Shown: positions 8,485 to 16,167 of the stretch, one piece after another | How positions within the stretch are numbered: position 1 is the first letter of the stretch | Layout of the letters: the number at the start of each line of letters is the position of its first letter | Source of the DNA: Planococcus chinensis | Lineage (GTDB): Bacteria > Bacillota > Bacilli > Bacillales_A > Planococcaceae | Length of the DNA stretch: 64,000 bases | Reading direction: 5' to 3' | NCBI RefSeq assembly: GCF_020071995.1 | Contig: NZ_JABWTK010000004.1 | Location: forward strand, 62,001 to 126,000 | The notes under the pieces: generated by a model | What the model saw: the letters and a program-made list of their open reading frames with translations, nothing else | What the model was told of the DNA's origin: nothing | Database searches by the model: none | Position numbers and translations under genes: made by a program

Positions 8485-9464
8485 TGGAACCCAACAATCC
8501 TTTGCAAACGCCTAAAAAACCGAATCCATGGGAAAAGCCGATCAAGCCGAAAAAGCAAAGACCGCCGAAAGAGCCTATTCAATTCAAAAAATATTGGAAA
8601 TTGATTGTAGCGCTATCGGTCGCCTTGTTTGCCTTGGTTGTCATTTTGACGAATGTCTATGTGGTAAAAGAAAACGAATACCGGGTGGTCCGCCAATTCG
8701 GGGAAGTGGTGGCGATACAAGATGAACCAGGCATCCGGATGAAGGTTCCGTTTATCCAAAGCATTACTACTTTGCCGAAATACCAGATGACCTACGATGT
8801 ATCGGAAGCGGAAATCAATACGAAAGACAAAAAGCGCATCATCATCGACAACTACGCTGTTTGGCAAGTGGTAGATCCGATTGATTTGATCACCAACGCT
8901 GTTTCAATCGTCAATGCGGAATCGCGGATGGAAGAATTTATTTATTCAGTGGTCCGCACGGAACTTGGCCAGCTGAATTACGATGAAATCATCAATGATG
9001 AGAATTCCTCGCGCGGCAGTTTGAATGACAATGTAACAGCGAAAGTCAATGAACTGCTTGAAAAAGACCAGTATGGGATTAAAGTAGTCGATGTCCGGAT
9101 GAAACGCACCGATTTGCCGGAAGAAAATGAGCAGTCGGTTTACACGCGGATGATTTCGGAACGGGATTCAACGGCCCAGGACTATTTGTCGCAAGGCGAT
9201 GCGAAAAAACGCGAAATCGAAGCCCAGGCAGACCGGGAAGCTCAGGAAGTGATTGCGACTGCCCGGAAAGAAGCCGCTTTGATCCAGGCTGAAGGGGAAT
9301 CGGAAGCAGCCAAAATCTACAACCAATCGTTTTCGAAAGATCCAGAGTTTTACGGGCTTTACCGTTCGCTGTCATCTTATACAAAAACAATCGGGGAAGA
9401 TACCGTCATCATCTTACCGTCTGATTCGCCATATGCCCAAATTCTGTCAGGGAATATGGAATAA
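8484..9464 (+). CDS. hflC: HflC-like SPFH membrane protein (FtsH modulator)
   Basis: This 326-residue partner of HflK begins with a Pro- and Lys-rich cytoplasmic tail of about 35 residues (PKKPNPWEKPIKPKKQRP). A membrane segment (about 39-60) and an SPFH domain follow, with VVKENEYRVVRQFGEVV, EPGIRMKVPFIQSITTLPKY and RIIIDNYAVWQV, and then an Ala/Glu-rich helix (KREIEAQADREAQEVIATAR). The start ATG at 8484 overlaps the hflK stop codon, with AAGGAGG upstream. The basic tail is longer than the near-absent tail of E. coli HflC. Confidence 0.87.
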   Translation: MEPNNPLQTPKKPNPWEKPIKPKKQRPPKEPIQFKKYWKLIVALSVALFALVVILTNVYVVKENEYRVVRQFGEVVAIQDEPGIRMKVPFIQSITTLPKYQMTYDVSEAEINTKDKKRIIIDNYAVWQVVDPIDLITNAVSIVNAESRMEEFIYSVVRTELGQLNYDEIINDENSSRGSLNDNVTAKVNELLEKDQYGIKVVDVRMKRTDLPEENEQSVYTRMISERDSTAQDYLSQGDAKKREIEAQADREAQEVIATARKEAALIQAEGESEAAKIYNQSFSKDPEFYGLYRSLSSYTKTIGEDTVIILPSDSPYAQILSGNME

Positions 9465-9469
9465 GCTAG

Positions 9470-9535
9470 GCCGTCATTTCTTTTCTTTTTGCCCACGTGG
9501 TAAAATAAAAGGAATGACGGCTTATTTTTATTTAA
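9470..9535 (+). terminator. Hairpin with T-rich tail after hflC
   Basis: GCCGTCATT (9470-9478) pairs with AATGACGGC (9513-9521) around a loop of 34 bases, and a T-rich tail follows. The loop contains TGGTAAAAT, which could be an extended -10 box for polA. Confidence 0.5.
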
Positions 9536-9634
9536 TTGGTAAGCATAATGATTTTACAAGGAGACGCAGAATGGGCGAATTTGTTCGAAGACGAACTAGC
9601 TGTCTGCATGGGTCCTATTGAAAGGGGTAATATT

Positions 9635-12253
9635 GTGGCGAAGAAAATATTATTATTGGATGGAAACAGTTTGGCGTACCGGGCATTTTTTGCCTTGCCG
9701 CTATTAACAAATGAACACGGGGTCCATACAAACGCTGTCTACGGATTTACGATGATGCTGCAGCGAATACTGGAGGAAGAAAAGCCGACGCATATGGTGG
9801 TCGCTTTCGATGCCGGAAAAACCACCTTCCGCCACGAAACATTCAGTGAATACAAAGGCGGACGCCAGAAAACACCGCCCGAGCTATCTGAGCAGTTTCC
9901 GTATTTGCGTAAATTGATTGATGCCTACCGCATCAAGCGCTACGAATTGCCGAATTATGAAGCCGATGATATTATCGGAACTTTAAGTTTGGAGGCGGAA
10001 CAAGCAGGCGATGAAGTCATTGTCATTTCAGGAGACAAAGATTTGACGCAGCTCGCTTCTCCGTCGACGACCGTCTACATTACGCGCAAAGGAATCACCG
10101 ATATTGAAAAATATACTGTTGACCATATCCAGGAAAAATACGGTTTGACGCCTGAGCAGATTATCGATTTGAAAGGCCTGATGGGAGATTCTTCCGATAA
10201 TATTCCGGGAGTTCCGGGTGTCGGGGAAAAGACGGCCCTTAAACTGTTGGCAGCCCATGGCTCGGTCGAAGGCGTGTATGAAGCGATCGACCAGCAAAAA
10301 GGAAAACTGAAAGAGAAGCTCGTTGAAAACGAAGAGCTGGCATTGATCAGCAAAAAATTGGCGACGATCGAGCGCAAGGCGCCGATTGAAATTAAGATTG
10401 ATGAACTGGCTTATTCAGGCCCGGACCAGGACGAATTGGTTCAGGTTTGGAATGAGCTGGCGTTTAAATCGCTGCTGGAAAAAATGGACTACACAGCAGA
10501 AGAGTCGGAGAAAGAAGAGCTGGTATTTGAAGTGCTGCAGGAAATCGACCCGGCGATCTTTGAAGACGAAATGGCCATCCATCTTGAAATGTATGATGAA
10601 CAATACCATACATGCGATTTGCTTGGCGTTTCGCTTGCCACTGCTTCTAAAACCTATGTCATTCCAATGGATGTCGTTAAAGGTTCTGAAGCCTTTAAAC
10701 TATGGTTGATGGACGACACGAAGAAAAAATACATGTCGGACTCAAAGGCGGCAACAGCGGCTTTCTATCGCTGCGGCTTGGAAGTGGCAGGCGTTGATTT
10801 TGATTTGATGCTCGGCGCGTATATCGTCAATCCGTCGCTCACTTACACCGACCTGGCAAACATCGTCCAGGAATACGGCTATACAGACGTATCGCAGAAC
10901 GAACAGATTTACGGCAAAGGCGCGAAAAAATCGGTTCCGGATGACAGCATTCTGCATGAACACATTGCCAGAAAAGGCCGCACGATCTGGGCAGTCCGCC
11001 CGACCGTCCTCAAGAAATTGGAGGAGAACGAACAATTCGAGCTGTATTACAACCTGGAATTGCCGCTTGCTACGGTTCTCGGGACGATGGAATCGTTTGG
11101 CGTGAAAGTGGACAAAGAGCAGCTGGTGGCGATGGGCAAAGAATTGGGCGAGAAATTGGCCGAAATCGAAAAGAACATCCACTCGCTTGCCGGAGAAAAA
11201 TTCAACATCAATTCACCGAAGCAATTAGGCGTCGTGCTGTTTGAAAACTTGGGTTTGCCTGTCTTGAAAAAGACAAAGACCGGCTATTCGACGGCGGCAG
11301 ACGTACTGGAAAAGCTGGAAGGCCAGCATGAAATCATTTCGCAAATCCTGATGTACCGCCAGCTGGGCAAAATCCTTTCGACTTATATTGAAGGCTTGTT
11401 GAAAGAAATTCATGAAGACGGCAAAGTCCATACGCGTTTCCAACAGGCTTTGACGACTACCGGGCGCCTCAGCTCCATCAATCCGAACTTGCAGAACATC
11501 CCTGTTCGGGTAGAAGAAGGGCGCAAAATCAGAAAAGCGTTTGTGCCATCTGAACCGGATTGGATCATGGTTGCAGCAGATTACTCGCAGATTGAACTGC
11601 GTGTACTTGCCGATATGTCGAAAGACGAAAGCCTGATAGACGCCTTCAAACACGATTTAGATATTCACACGAAAACAGCAAGTGACGTGTTTAACGTGCC
11701 TTTAGAAGAAGTTACATCGGACATGCGCCGTGCCGCAAAAGCGGTCAACTTCGGCATTGTCTACGGCATCAGCGACTATGGGTTGTCGCAGAGCCTAAAC
11801 ATCACCCGGAAAGCGGCCGCGGAATTCATTGACAATTACTTGAAGAGTTTCCCGGGCGTCAAAAATTACATGGACGGCAGCATCCAGACAGCGAAGCAGA
11901 ACGGATTTGTGACGACGCTGATGAAGCGCCGCCGCTACTTACCGGACATCAACAGCTCGAACTTCAATCTGCGCAGCTTTGCCGAGCGGACAGCGATGAA
12001 TACGCCGATCCAGGGAAGTGCAGCCGATATCATCAAAAAAGCGATGATCGATATGGCGGATGCGCTGGAACAGGAAAATATGCAGACGCGTATGCTGCTG
12101 CAAGTGCACGATGAATTGATTTTTGAAGCGCCTCCTGAAGAATTGGAGAAACTGAAAACACTCGTGCCGCAGATTATGGAAAATGCAGTCCAATTGAACG
12201 TGCCGCTGAAAGTGGACTTTGCATTTGGCGATACTTGGTACGATACAAAATGA
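9635..12253 (+). CDS. polA: DNA polymerase I
   Basis: This 872-residue polymerase fills gaps and removes Okazaki primers. The 5'-nuclease domain comes first (LLLDGNSLAYRAFFALP, DDIIGTLSLEAE, SGDKDLTQL, DLKGLMGDSSDNIPGVPGVG). A middle domain follows, then family A polymerase motifs A (AADYSQIELRVLAD), B (RRAAKAVNFGIVYGISDYG) and C (LLQVHDELIFEAP). In the middle domain the proofreading Asp-x-Glu is replaced (AIHLEMYDE), so 3'-5' exonuclease activity is probably absent, as in Bacillus Pol I. The frame is open further upstream, but GTG at 9635 follows AAAGGGGT and gives the family N-terminus VAKKILLLDGNS. Confidence 0.96.
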   Translation: MAKKILLLDGNSLAYRAFFALPLLTNEHGVHTNAVYGFTMMLQRILEEEKPTHMVVAFDAGKTTFRHETFSEYKGGRQKTPPELSEQFPYLRKLIDAYRIKRYELPNYEADDIIGTLSLEAEQAGDEVIVISGDKDLTQLASPSTTVYITRKGITDIEKYTVDHIQEKYGLTPEQIIDLKGLMGDSSDNIPGVPGVGEKTALKLLAAHGSVEGVYEAIDQQKGKLKEKLVENEELALISKKLATIERKAPIEIKIDELAYSGPDQDELVQVWNELAFKSLLEKMDYTAEESEKEELVFEVLQEIDPAIFEDEMAIHLEMYDEQYHTCDLLGVSLATASKTYVIPMDVVKGSEAFKLWLMDDTKKKYMSDSKAATAAFYRCGLEVAGVDFDLMLGAYIVNPSLTYTDLANIVQEYGYTDVSQNEQIYGKGAKKSVPDDSILHEHIARKGRTIWAVRPTVLKKLEENEQFELYYNLELPLATVLGTMESFGVKVDKEQLVAMGKELGEKLAEIEKNIHSLAGEKFNINSPKQLGVVLFENLGLPVLKKTKTGYSTAADVLEKLEGQHEIISQILMYRQLGKILSTYIEGLLKEIHEDGKVHTRFQQALTTTGRLSSINPNLQNIPVRVEEGRKIRKAFVPSEPDWIMVAADYSQIELRVLADMSKDESLIDAFKHDLDIHTKTASDVFNVPLEEVTSDMRRAAKAVNFGIVYGISDYGLSQSLNITRKAAAEFIDNYLKSFPGVKNYMDGSIQTAKQNGFVTTLMKRRRYLPDINSSNFNLRSFAERTAMNTPIQGSAADIIKKAMIDMADALEQENMQTRMLLQVHDELIFEAPPEELEKLKTLVPQIMENAVQLNVPLKVDFAFGDTWYDTK

Positions 12254-12268
12254 TAGGAGGGCTCTTGG

Positions 12269-13138
12269 ATGCCTGAACTTCCGGAAGTGGAAGGCGTTGT
12301 CCGCCTGATACGCCCGGTCTCCATTGGGAAAAAGATCCGCGATGTCTATGTGTCAGATACGATTCGCTTATCGAAAACAAATGGAAAAGAAGCCATTATT
12401 AAAAAGATGGAAGCCGATTCTTTTATCGGCAATTTGATCGGAGCACAAATTATCAGCGTGGAACGGCGCAGCAAGTATATCTATTTTACCTTGAAAACAG
12501 AAGAGGAGTTTTTGCTCGTCAACCATTTGGGGATGTCTGGCGCCTGGTTTTATGTCGACAGCCTGCTGTCGATCAACGAAGACAAATTCAGGCGCCACGT
12601 CCACGTGGTGCTGACATTGAGCGACGGCAACCTGCTCGCTTATTCAGATATCCGGCGATTCGGGGAAATGCGTGTGTTAAAGGAAGAGGCGGATTACCCG
12701 CCGCTTCTTTTGATGGCGCCGGAACCTTTTGAAGCAGGGGCGCTGGACCATTTCCTGCAGATGGCCGATAGCCCGAAATACAAAAACAAAGCCATCAAAG
12801 AAGTGATCATGGACGGCCAGGTGATTTCCGGATGCGGCAATATTTACGCCACGGAAGCCCTTTACCGGATGAAAATCCATCCGAACCGGGCAGCAGGCAG
12901 AATTAGCCGTTTGCGGAAAAGCCAGCTGTTTGAATCGATTGTGGCCATATTGCTGGAAAGCATTGAAGCTGGCGGGAGCACTATTTCGGATTACCGGAAC
13001 ATCAACGGTGAATCGGGAAGCATGCAAAACCGCTTTGGAATGTATGGGAAAAAACAATGCATGGTGTGCGGCAGTGCCACCAAGTCGCTGAAAATCGGCG
13101 GCAGGACTTCGGTTTACTGTCCAACCTGCCAAAAGTGA
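12269..13138 (+). CDS. mutM: Formamidopyrimidine-DNA glycosylase
   Basis: This 289-residue base-excision repair enzyme removes 8-oxoguanine and other oxidised purines. It has the catalytic N-terminus after removal of Met (PELPEVEG: Pro2 nucleophile, Glu3), the conserved basic RRSKYIYF strand, the helix-two-turn-helix region SGCGNIYATEAL, and a C-terminal zinc finger with CMVC and CPTC pairs. The start ATG lies 15 nt after polA, with GGAGGG upstream. B. subtilis has ytaF between mutM and coaE; here coaE follows after 9 nt. Confidence 0.96.
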   Translation: MPELPEVEGVVRLIRPVSIGKKIRDVYVSDTIRLSKTNGKEAIIKKMEADSFIGNLIGAQIISVERRSKYIYFTLKTEEEFLLVNHLGMSGAWFYVDSLLSINEDKFRRHVHVVLTLSDGNLLAYSDIRRFGEMRVLKEEADYPPLLLMAPEPFEAGALDHFLQMADSPKYKNKAIKEVIMDGQVISGCGNIYATEALYRMKIHPNRAAGRISRLRKSQLFESIVAILLESIEAGGSTISDYRNINGESGSMQNRFGMYGKKQCMVCGSATKSLKIGGRTSVYCPTCQK

Positions 13139-13147
13139 GGGTTTAAG

Positions 13148-13750
13148 ATGATTATTGGGTTAACGGGAAGCATTGCCAGCGGAAAAAGTACAGTTTCCGC
13201 TATGCTTGCGGAAATGGGCTATCCCATTGTGGATGCCGACAAAGTGGCGCGCCTTGTGGTGGAGCCGGGCAGTGAAACACTGGAGAAAATCAGGGAGCTA
13301 TTCGGGGATGAAGTGATTCTTCCGGATGGCACCATGGACCGCAAAAAAGTGGGGGAACTGATTTTCAACGACCCGGCAAGCCGAAAAAAGCTGAACGATG
13401 TCATCCATCCGGCCATCCGGATGGAAATGCTTCGGCAGCGGGGCGAATTTTTAGATCAGGGCTTTGCTACAGTGATTATGGACATTCCGCTTTTATTTGA
13501 AAGCCGCCTGCAGCACTTGGTCGACAAAGTGCTGGTTGTCAGCGTAACGGAAGAACTCCAACTGAAGCGGTTGATGGAGCGCAACGGCTTAAGCGAAAAA
13601 GAAGCACGGGCGCGCATTGCATCCCAATTGCCGATGTCCGTAAAAGAAGAAGGAGCGGATGCCGTTATCTACAATAATGGCTCAGTCGATGAAACCAAAT
13701 GGCAATTAAACCGCATTTTGGACCAGTGGAAACGATTACATTCAGAATAA
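13148..13750 (+). CDS. coaE: Dephospho-CoA kinase
   Basis: This 200-residue P-loop kinase performs the last step of coenzyme A synthesis, phosphorylating the 3'-hydroxyl of dephospho-CoA. Visible motifs are the Walker A GLTGSIASGKST at the N-terminus, the VDADKVAR segment, VIHPAIRMEM and DIPLLFESRLQHLVDKVLVVSV. It follows mutM by 9 nt, so polA-mutM-coaE is likely one transcript. Confidence 0.95.
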   Translation: MIIGLTGSIASGKSTVSAMLAEMGYPIVDADKVARLVVEPGSETLEKIRELFGDEVILPDGTMDRKKVGELIFNDPASRKKLNDVIHPAIRMEMLRQRGEFLDQGFATVIMDIPLLFESRLQHLVDKVLVVSVTEELQLKRLMERNGLSEKEARARIASQLPMSVKEEGADAVIYNNGSVDETKWQLNRILDQWKRLHSE

Positions 13751-13790
13751 TAAAGAAACGTGTGACTTTAAGGTTCCAGAATCCGTAAAA

Positions 13791-13833
13791 TGTGTTATAC
13801 TATATAACGAATTAAAAATATAAGTATAACTTA
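13791..13833 (+). promoter_or_regulatory. gapB promoter with two CcpN-type operator sites
   Basis: TGTTATACT at 13793-13801 is an extended -10 box. TGTGTTATACT (13791-13801) fits the CcpN consensus TRTGHYATAYW at all 11 positions and overlaps this -10 box. A second site on the opposite strand, TAAGTTATACT (complement of 13823-13833), fits at 10 of 11. The two centres are 32 bp apart, about three helical turns. CcpN represses gapB and pckA during glycolytic growth in B. subtilis; its use here is inferred. Confidence 0.65.
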
Positions 13834-13853
13834 TTTAATTGGAGGACTCGTAC

Positions 13854-14867
13854 ATGACAGTTTCTATTGCGATTAACGGATTTGGCCGTATTGGCCGCAT
13901 GGTTTTTAGACAAGCGATTTTAATGGACGACATCACCGTTGCTGCCATTAATGCCAGCTACCCTGCTGAAACTTTAGCGCATTTGGTTAAATATGACACA
14001 AATCATGGAACTTTCGATGCCGAGGTCTCTGCTGAAGGAGATGCAATAATTGTTAACGGCAAACGAGTTCAACTCGTCAATGAACGGGATCCTTTAAAGC
14101 TGCCATGGGAAAAGATGGGCATTGATATTGTCATTGAAGCCACAGGGAAATTCAATTCACGCGAACAAGCGGGCCTCCATTTAACAGCAGGAGCCAAAAA
14201 AGTCATTTTATCTGCACCTGGCAAAAACGTCGATATCACAATTGTAATGGGCGTGAATGACGACAAACTGGAAGTTGAAAAGCATGACGTCATTTCCAAT
14301 GCGAGCTGCACAACCAACTGCTTGGCGCCGGTCGCTAAAGTATTGAACGATGCGTTCGGAATTGAAAACGGTTTAATGACAACAGTCCACTCCTTCACGA
14401 ACGACCAGAAAAACCTGGACAATCCCCACAAAGATTTACGCCGGGCGCGCGCATGCAGCCAGTCCATCATTCCGACTTCTACGGGTGCCGCGAAAGCGCT
14501 GTCTTTAGTTCTTCCTGAACTTGAAGGGAAGATGCACGGCATGGCTCTTCGGGTGCCGACGCCGAACGTTTCCCTGGTTGACTTGGTTGTCGACCTGGAG
14601 CAGGACGTTACGGTGGAGGACGTCAACGAAGCATTTATCCGCGCTTCTGAAACGGATTTGAAAGGCATTCTAAGATTTACGATGGAGCCGCTTGTGTCGG
14701 TCGATTTTAATACCACTTATGAGTCGGCAACAATTGACGGCCTTTCCACGATGGTGATCGGGAACCGCAAAGTCAAAGTACTGGCTTGGTACGACAATGA
14801 ATGGGGCTACTCTGCACGTGTCGTCGATTTGACGAAAAAAGTAGCGAAATCACTGGTTTTCGCCTGA
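13854..14867 (+). CDS. gapB: Glyceraldehyde-3-phosphate dehydrogenase, gluconeogenic GapB type
   Basis: This 337-residue enzyme aligns more closely with B. subtilis GapB (340 residues, NADP-preferring, gluconeogenic) than with glycolytic GapA: AINGFGRIGRMVFRQAI, INASYPAETLAHLVKYDTNHG, and NKxDNPHKDLRRAR. The catalytic cysteine is in SNASCTTNCLAPV. The position after the GFGRIGR loop has Asn-Ala-Ser rather than the Asp that favours NAD. The ATG at 13854 follows GGAGG at 13841-13845; an upstream in-frame ATG at 13839 overlaps that site and is rejected. The promoter carries CcpN-like sites, as expected for a gluconeogenic gene. Confidence 0.94.
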   Translation: MTVSIAINGFGRIGRMVFRQAILMDDITVAAINASYPAETLAHLVKYDTNHGTFDAEVSAEGDAIIVNGKRVQLVNERDPLKLPWEKMGIDIVIEATGKFNSREQAGLHLTAGAKKVILSAPGKNVDITIVMGVNDDKLEVEKHDVISNASCTTNCLAPVAKVLNDAFGIENGLMTTVHSFTNDQKNLDNPHKDLRRARACSQSIIPTSTGAAKALSLVLPELEGKMHGMALRVPTPNVSLVDLVVDLEQDVTVEDVNEAFIRASETDLKGILRFTMEPLVSVDFNTTYESATIDGLSTMVIGNRKVKVLAWYDNEWGYSARVVDLTKKVAKSLVFA

Positions 14868-14875
14868 TAGTTAAT

Positions 14876-14914
14876 AAAAACCGCCACTTCTCATAGAAGA
14901 GTGGCGGTTTTTTA
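14876..14914 (+). terminator. Terminator after gapB
   Basis: CCGCCACT pairs with AGTGGCGG, followed by a run of T. Confidence 0.88.
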
Positions 14915-14960
14915 TGTAGTACTTTCCTTTAAAAAAACTATTTAATTTAAGTTATTTTTA

Positions 14961-14989
14961 TTGCATTTCATTTCAATCCATCATATACT
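14961..14989 (+). promoter_or_regulatory. speD promoter
   Basis: TTGCAT (14961-14966), a 17-bp spacer and TATACT (14984-14989) form a good sigma-A promoter. Transcription would start near 14996, leaving a leader of about 184 nt before speD. Confidence 0.7.
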
Positions 14990-14992
14990 AAC

Positions 14993-15179
14993 ATTCGTAG
15001 CCAAAAAGGCTGCGAACTTCTTCGTTACCAACAGGTTTACGGCAACGGATGGAGCAATCTTTATTCACATGACTGCTTAAAGGGTTAGGACCTCTTTGGA
15101 CTAACTTTCCCCCGTGGTAGTCAACTTTGAATATTTTGCGCATCAAACACAAAATGATATCAAAGGGGGAAAACGAACC
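14993..15179 (+). promoter_or_regulatory. Structured speD leader RNA with anti-Shine-Dalgarno element
   Basis: Several hairpins can form. TTCGTAGCC pairs with GGCTGCGAA (14994-15017). CGTT/AACG with ACC/GGT inside lies near 15022-15048. GTTAG pairs with CTAAC near 15084-15105. TTTCCCCC (15106-15113) is exactly complementary to GGGGGAAA (15165-15172), which contains the speD ribosome binding site. The 5' neighbour hairpin can extend by G-U pairs into the TTT of that anti-SD, so the two folds may exclude each other. I do not recognise a known riboswitch class here. Confidence 0.5.
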
Positions 15180-15563
15180 ATGGAAACAATGGGACGTCAC
15201 GTAATTGCAGAACTTTGGCAGTGTGATTTTGACAAATTAAACGATATGGATTTTATCGAACAAACTTTTGTTGATGCAGCACTGAAGTCCGGAGCAGAAG
15301 TCAGAGAAGTCGCTTTTCACAAATTTGCACCTCAAGGAGTCAGCGGGGTAGTCATCATTTCTGAATCGCACTTAACGATCCACAGCTTCCCGGAACACGG
15401 CTACGCAAGTATTGATGTTTATACTTGTGGAGATTTAGATCCGACCATTGCAGCGAATTATATCGCAGAAGCACTAAATTCCGGTACACGCGAATTTGTA
15501 GAAGTGCCACGCGGAATGGGTCCAGTCAGTGTTGGAAAAACCAAAGTTTCAGTAAATGCATAA
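15180..15563 (+). CDS. speD: S-adenosylmethionine decarboxylase proenzyme
   Basis: This 127-residue protein has the same length as B. subtilis SpeD and is nearly identical in its core. It decarboxylates S-adenosylmethionine to supply the aminopropyl donor for spermidine. It is made as a proenzyme that cleaves itself between E62 and S63 ([15 protein letters not shown]) to form a pyruvoyl group; H68 and C83 (VYTCGD) are the other catalytic residues. The frame is open from 15114, but the ATG at 15180 follows AAAGGGGGAAA and gives the family N-terminus [13 protein letters not shown]. The upstream leader can mask this ribosome binding site. Confidence 0.96.
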   Translation: METMGRHVIAELWQCDFDKLNDMDFIEQTFVDAALKSGAEVREVAFHKFAPQGVSGVVIISESHLTIHSFPEHGYASIDVYTCGDLDPTIAANYIAEALNSGTREFVEVPRGMGPVSVGKTKVSVNA

Positions 15564-15586
15564 TTCATTTAACATGAAAAACAACA

Positions 15587-15620
15587 AGCAGGGGGATTAA
15601 TTCCTCTGCTTTTTCTATTT
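15587..15620 (+). terminator. Terminator after speD
   Basis: AGCAGGGGGA (15587-15596) pairs with TTCCTCTGCT (15601-15610), allowing G-U, followed by TTTTTC. Confidence 0.82.
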
Positions 15621-15634
15621 TCTAAAAGAAATTT

Positions 15635-15643
15635 TGTTATACT
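15635..15643 (+). promoter_or_regulatory. Extended -10 promoter of nrdR-dnaB-dnaI
   Basis: TGTTATACT carries both the TG extension and a good -10 box 37 bp before nrdR. No clear -35 is seen. Confidence 0.5.
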
Positions 15644-15679
15644 AGAGAGAACAGATAGAAAGTTTAGGGAGATGTCGAA

Positions 15680-16156
15680 ATGAAATGTCCAGCATGCCAG
15701 CACAATGGCACTCGCGTTGTTGATTCGCGGCCAGTTGATGATAATAAATCCATAAGAAGGCGCCGGGAATGTGAATCCTGCGGCTATCGCTATACCACAT
15801 TTGAAAAAGTGGAAGAAATGCCTTTGATTGTCGTCAAAAAAGATGGCTCGCGTGAAGAGTTCAGCCGTGAAAAAGTCTTGAGAGGCTTGATCCGCGCTTG
15901 TGAAAAACGGCCAGTCTCACTGGAAGTGCTAGAAGAAGTAGTTTTCGATATTGAGAAGAACCTCCGGCGGGCAGGCAACGCAGAAGTGAAGTCTGAAGAA
16001 GTCGGGGAATTGGTGATGGACCGGCTGGCCGGGATTGATGAAGTGGCCTATGTCCGCTTTGCTTCGGTTTACCGCCAGTTTAAGGACATTACTGTATTTA
16101 TTGATGAGTTGAAGGATTTATTGAAAAAGAGTCCGGAAGATAAGAAATCCGAGTAA
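15680..16156 (+). CDS. nrdR: Transcriptional repressor NrdR
   Basis: This 158-residue repressor of ribonucleotide reductase genes has an N-terminal zinc ribbon (MKCPACQ with a second pair in [12 protein letters not shown]) and an ATP-cone domain ([21 protein letters not shown]) that senses ATP/dATP. It binds NrdR boxes upstream of nrd operons; none is in this window. It is the first gene of nrdR-dnaB-dnaI, with dnaB 11 nt downstream, as in B. subtilis. Confidence 0.96.
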   Translation: MKCPACQHNGTRVVDSRPVDDNKSIRRRRECESCGYRYTTFEKVEEMPLIVVKKDGSREEFSREKVLRGLIRACEKRPVSLEVLEEVVFDIEKNLRRAGNAEVKSEEVGELVMDRLAGIDEVAYVRFASVYRQFKDITVFIDELKDLLKKSPEDKKSE

Positions 16157-16167
16157 GGCGGTGAATT

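Noticed and set aside
9536-9634. Longer N-terminus for DNA polymerase I
   Set aside because: The first 33 codons have no similarity to the family; GTG 9635 with AAAGGGGT gives the conserved start.
15114-15179. GTG start of speD at 15114
   Set aside because: It would translate the anti-SD and leader; the family N-terminus begins at ATG 15180.
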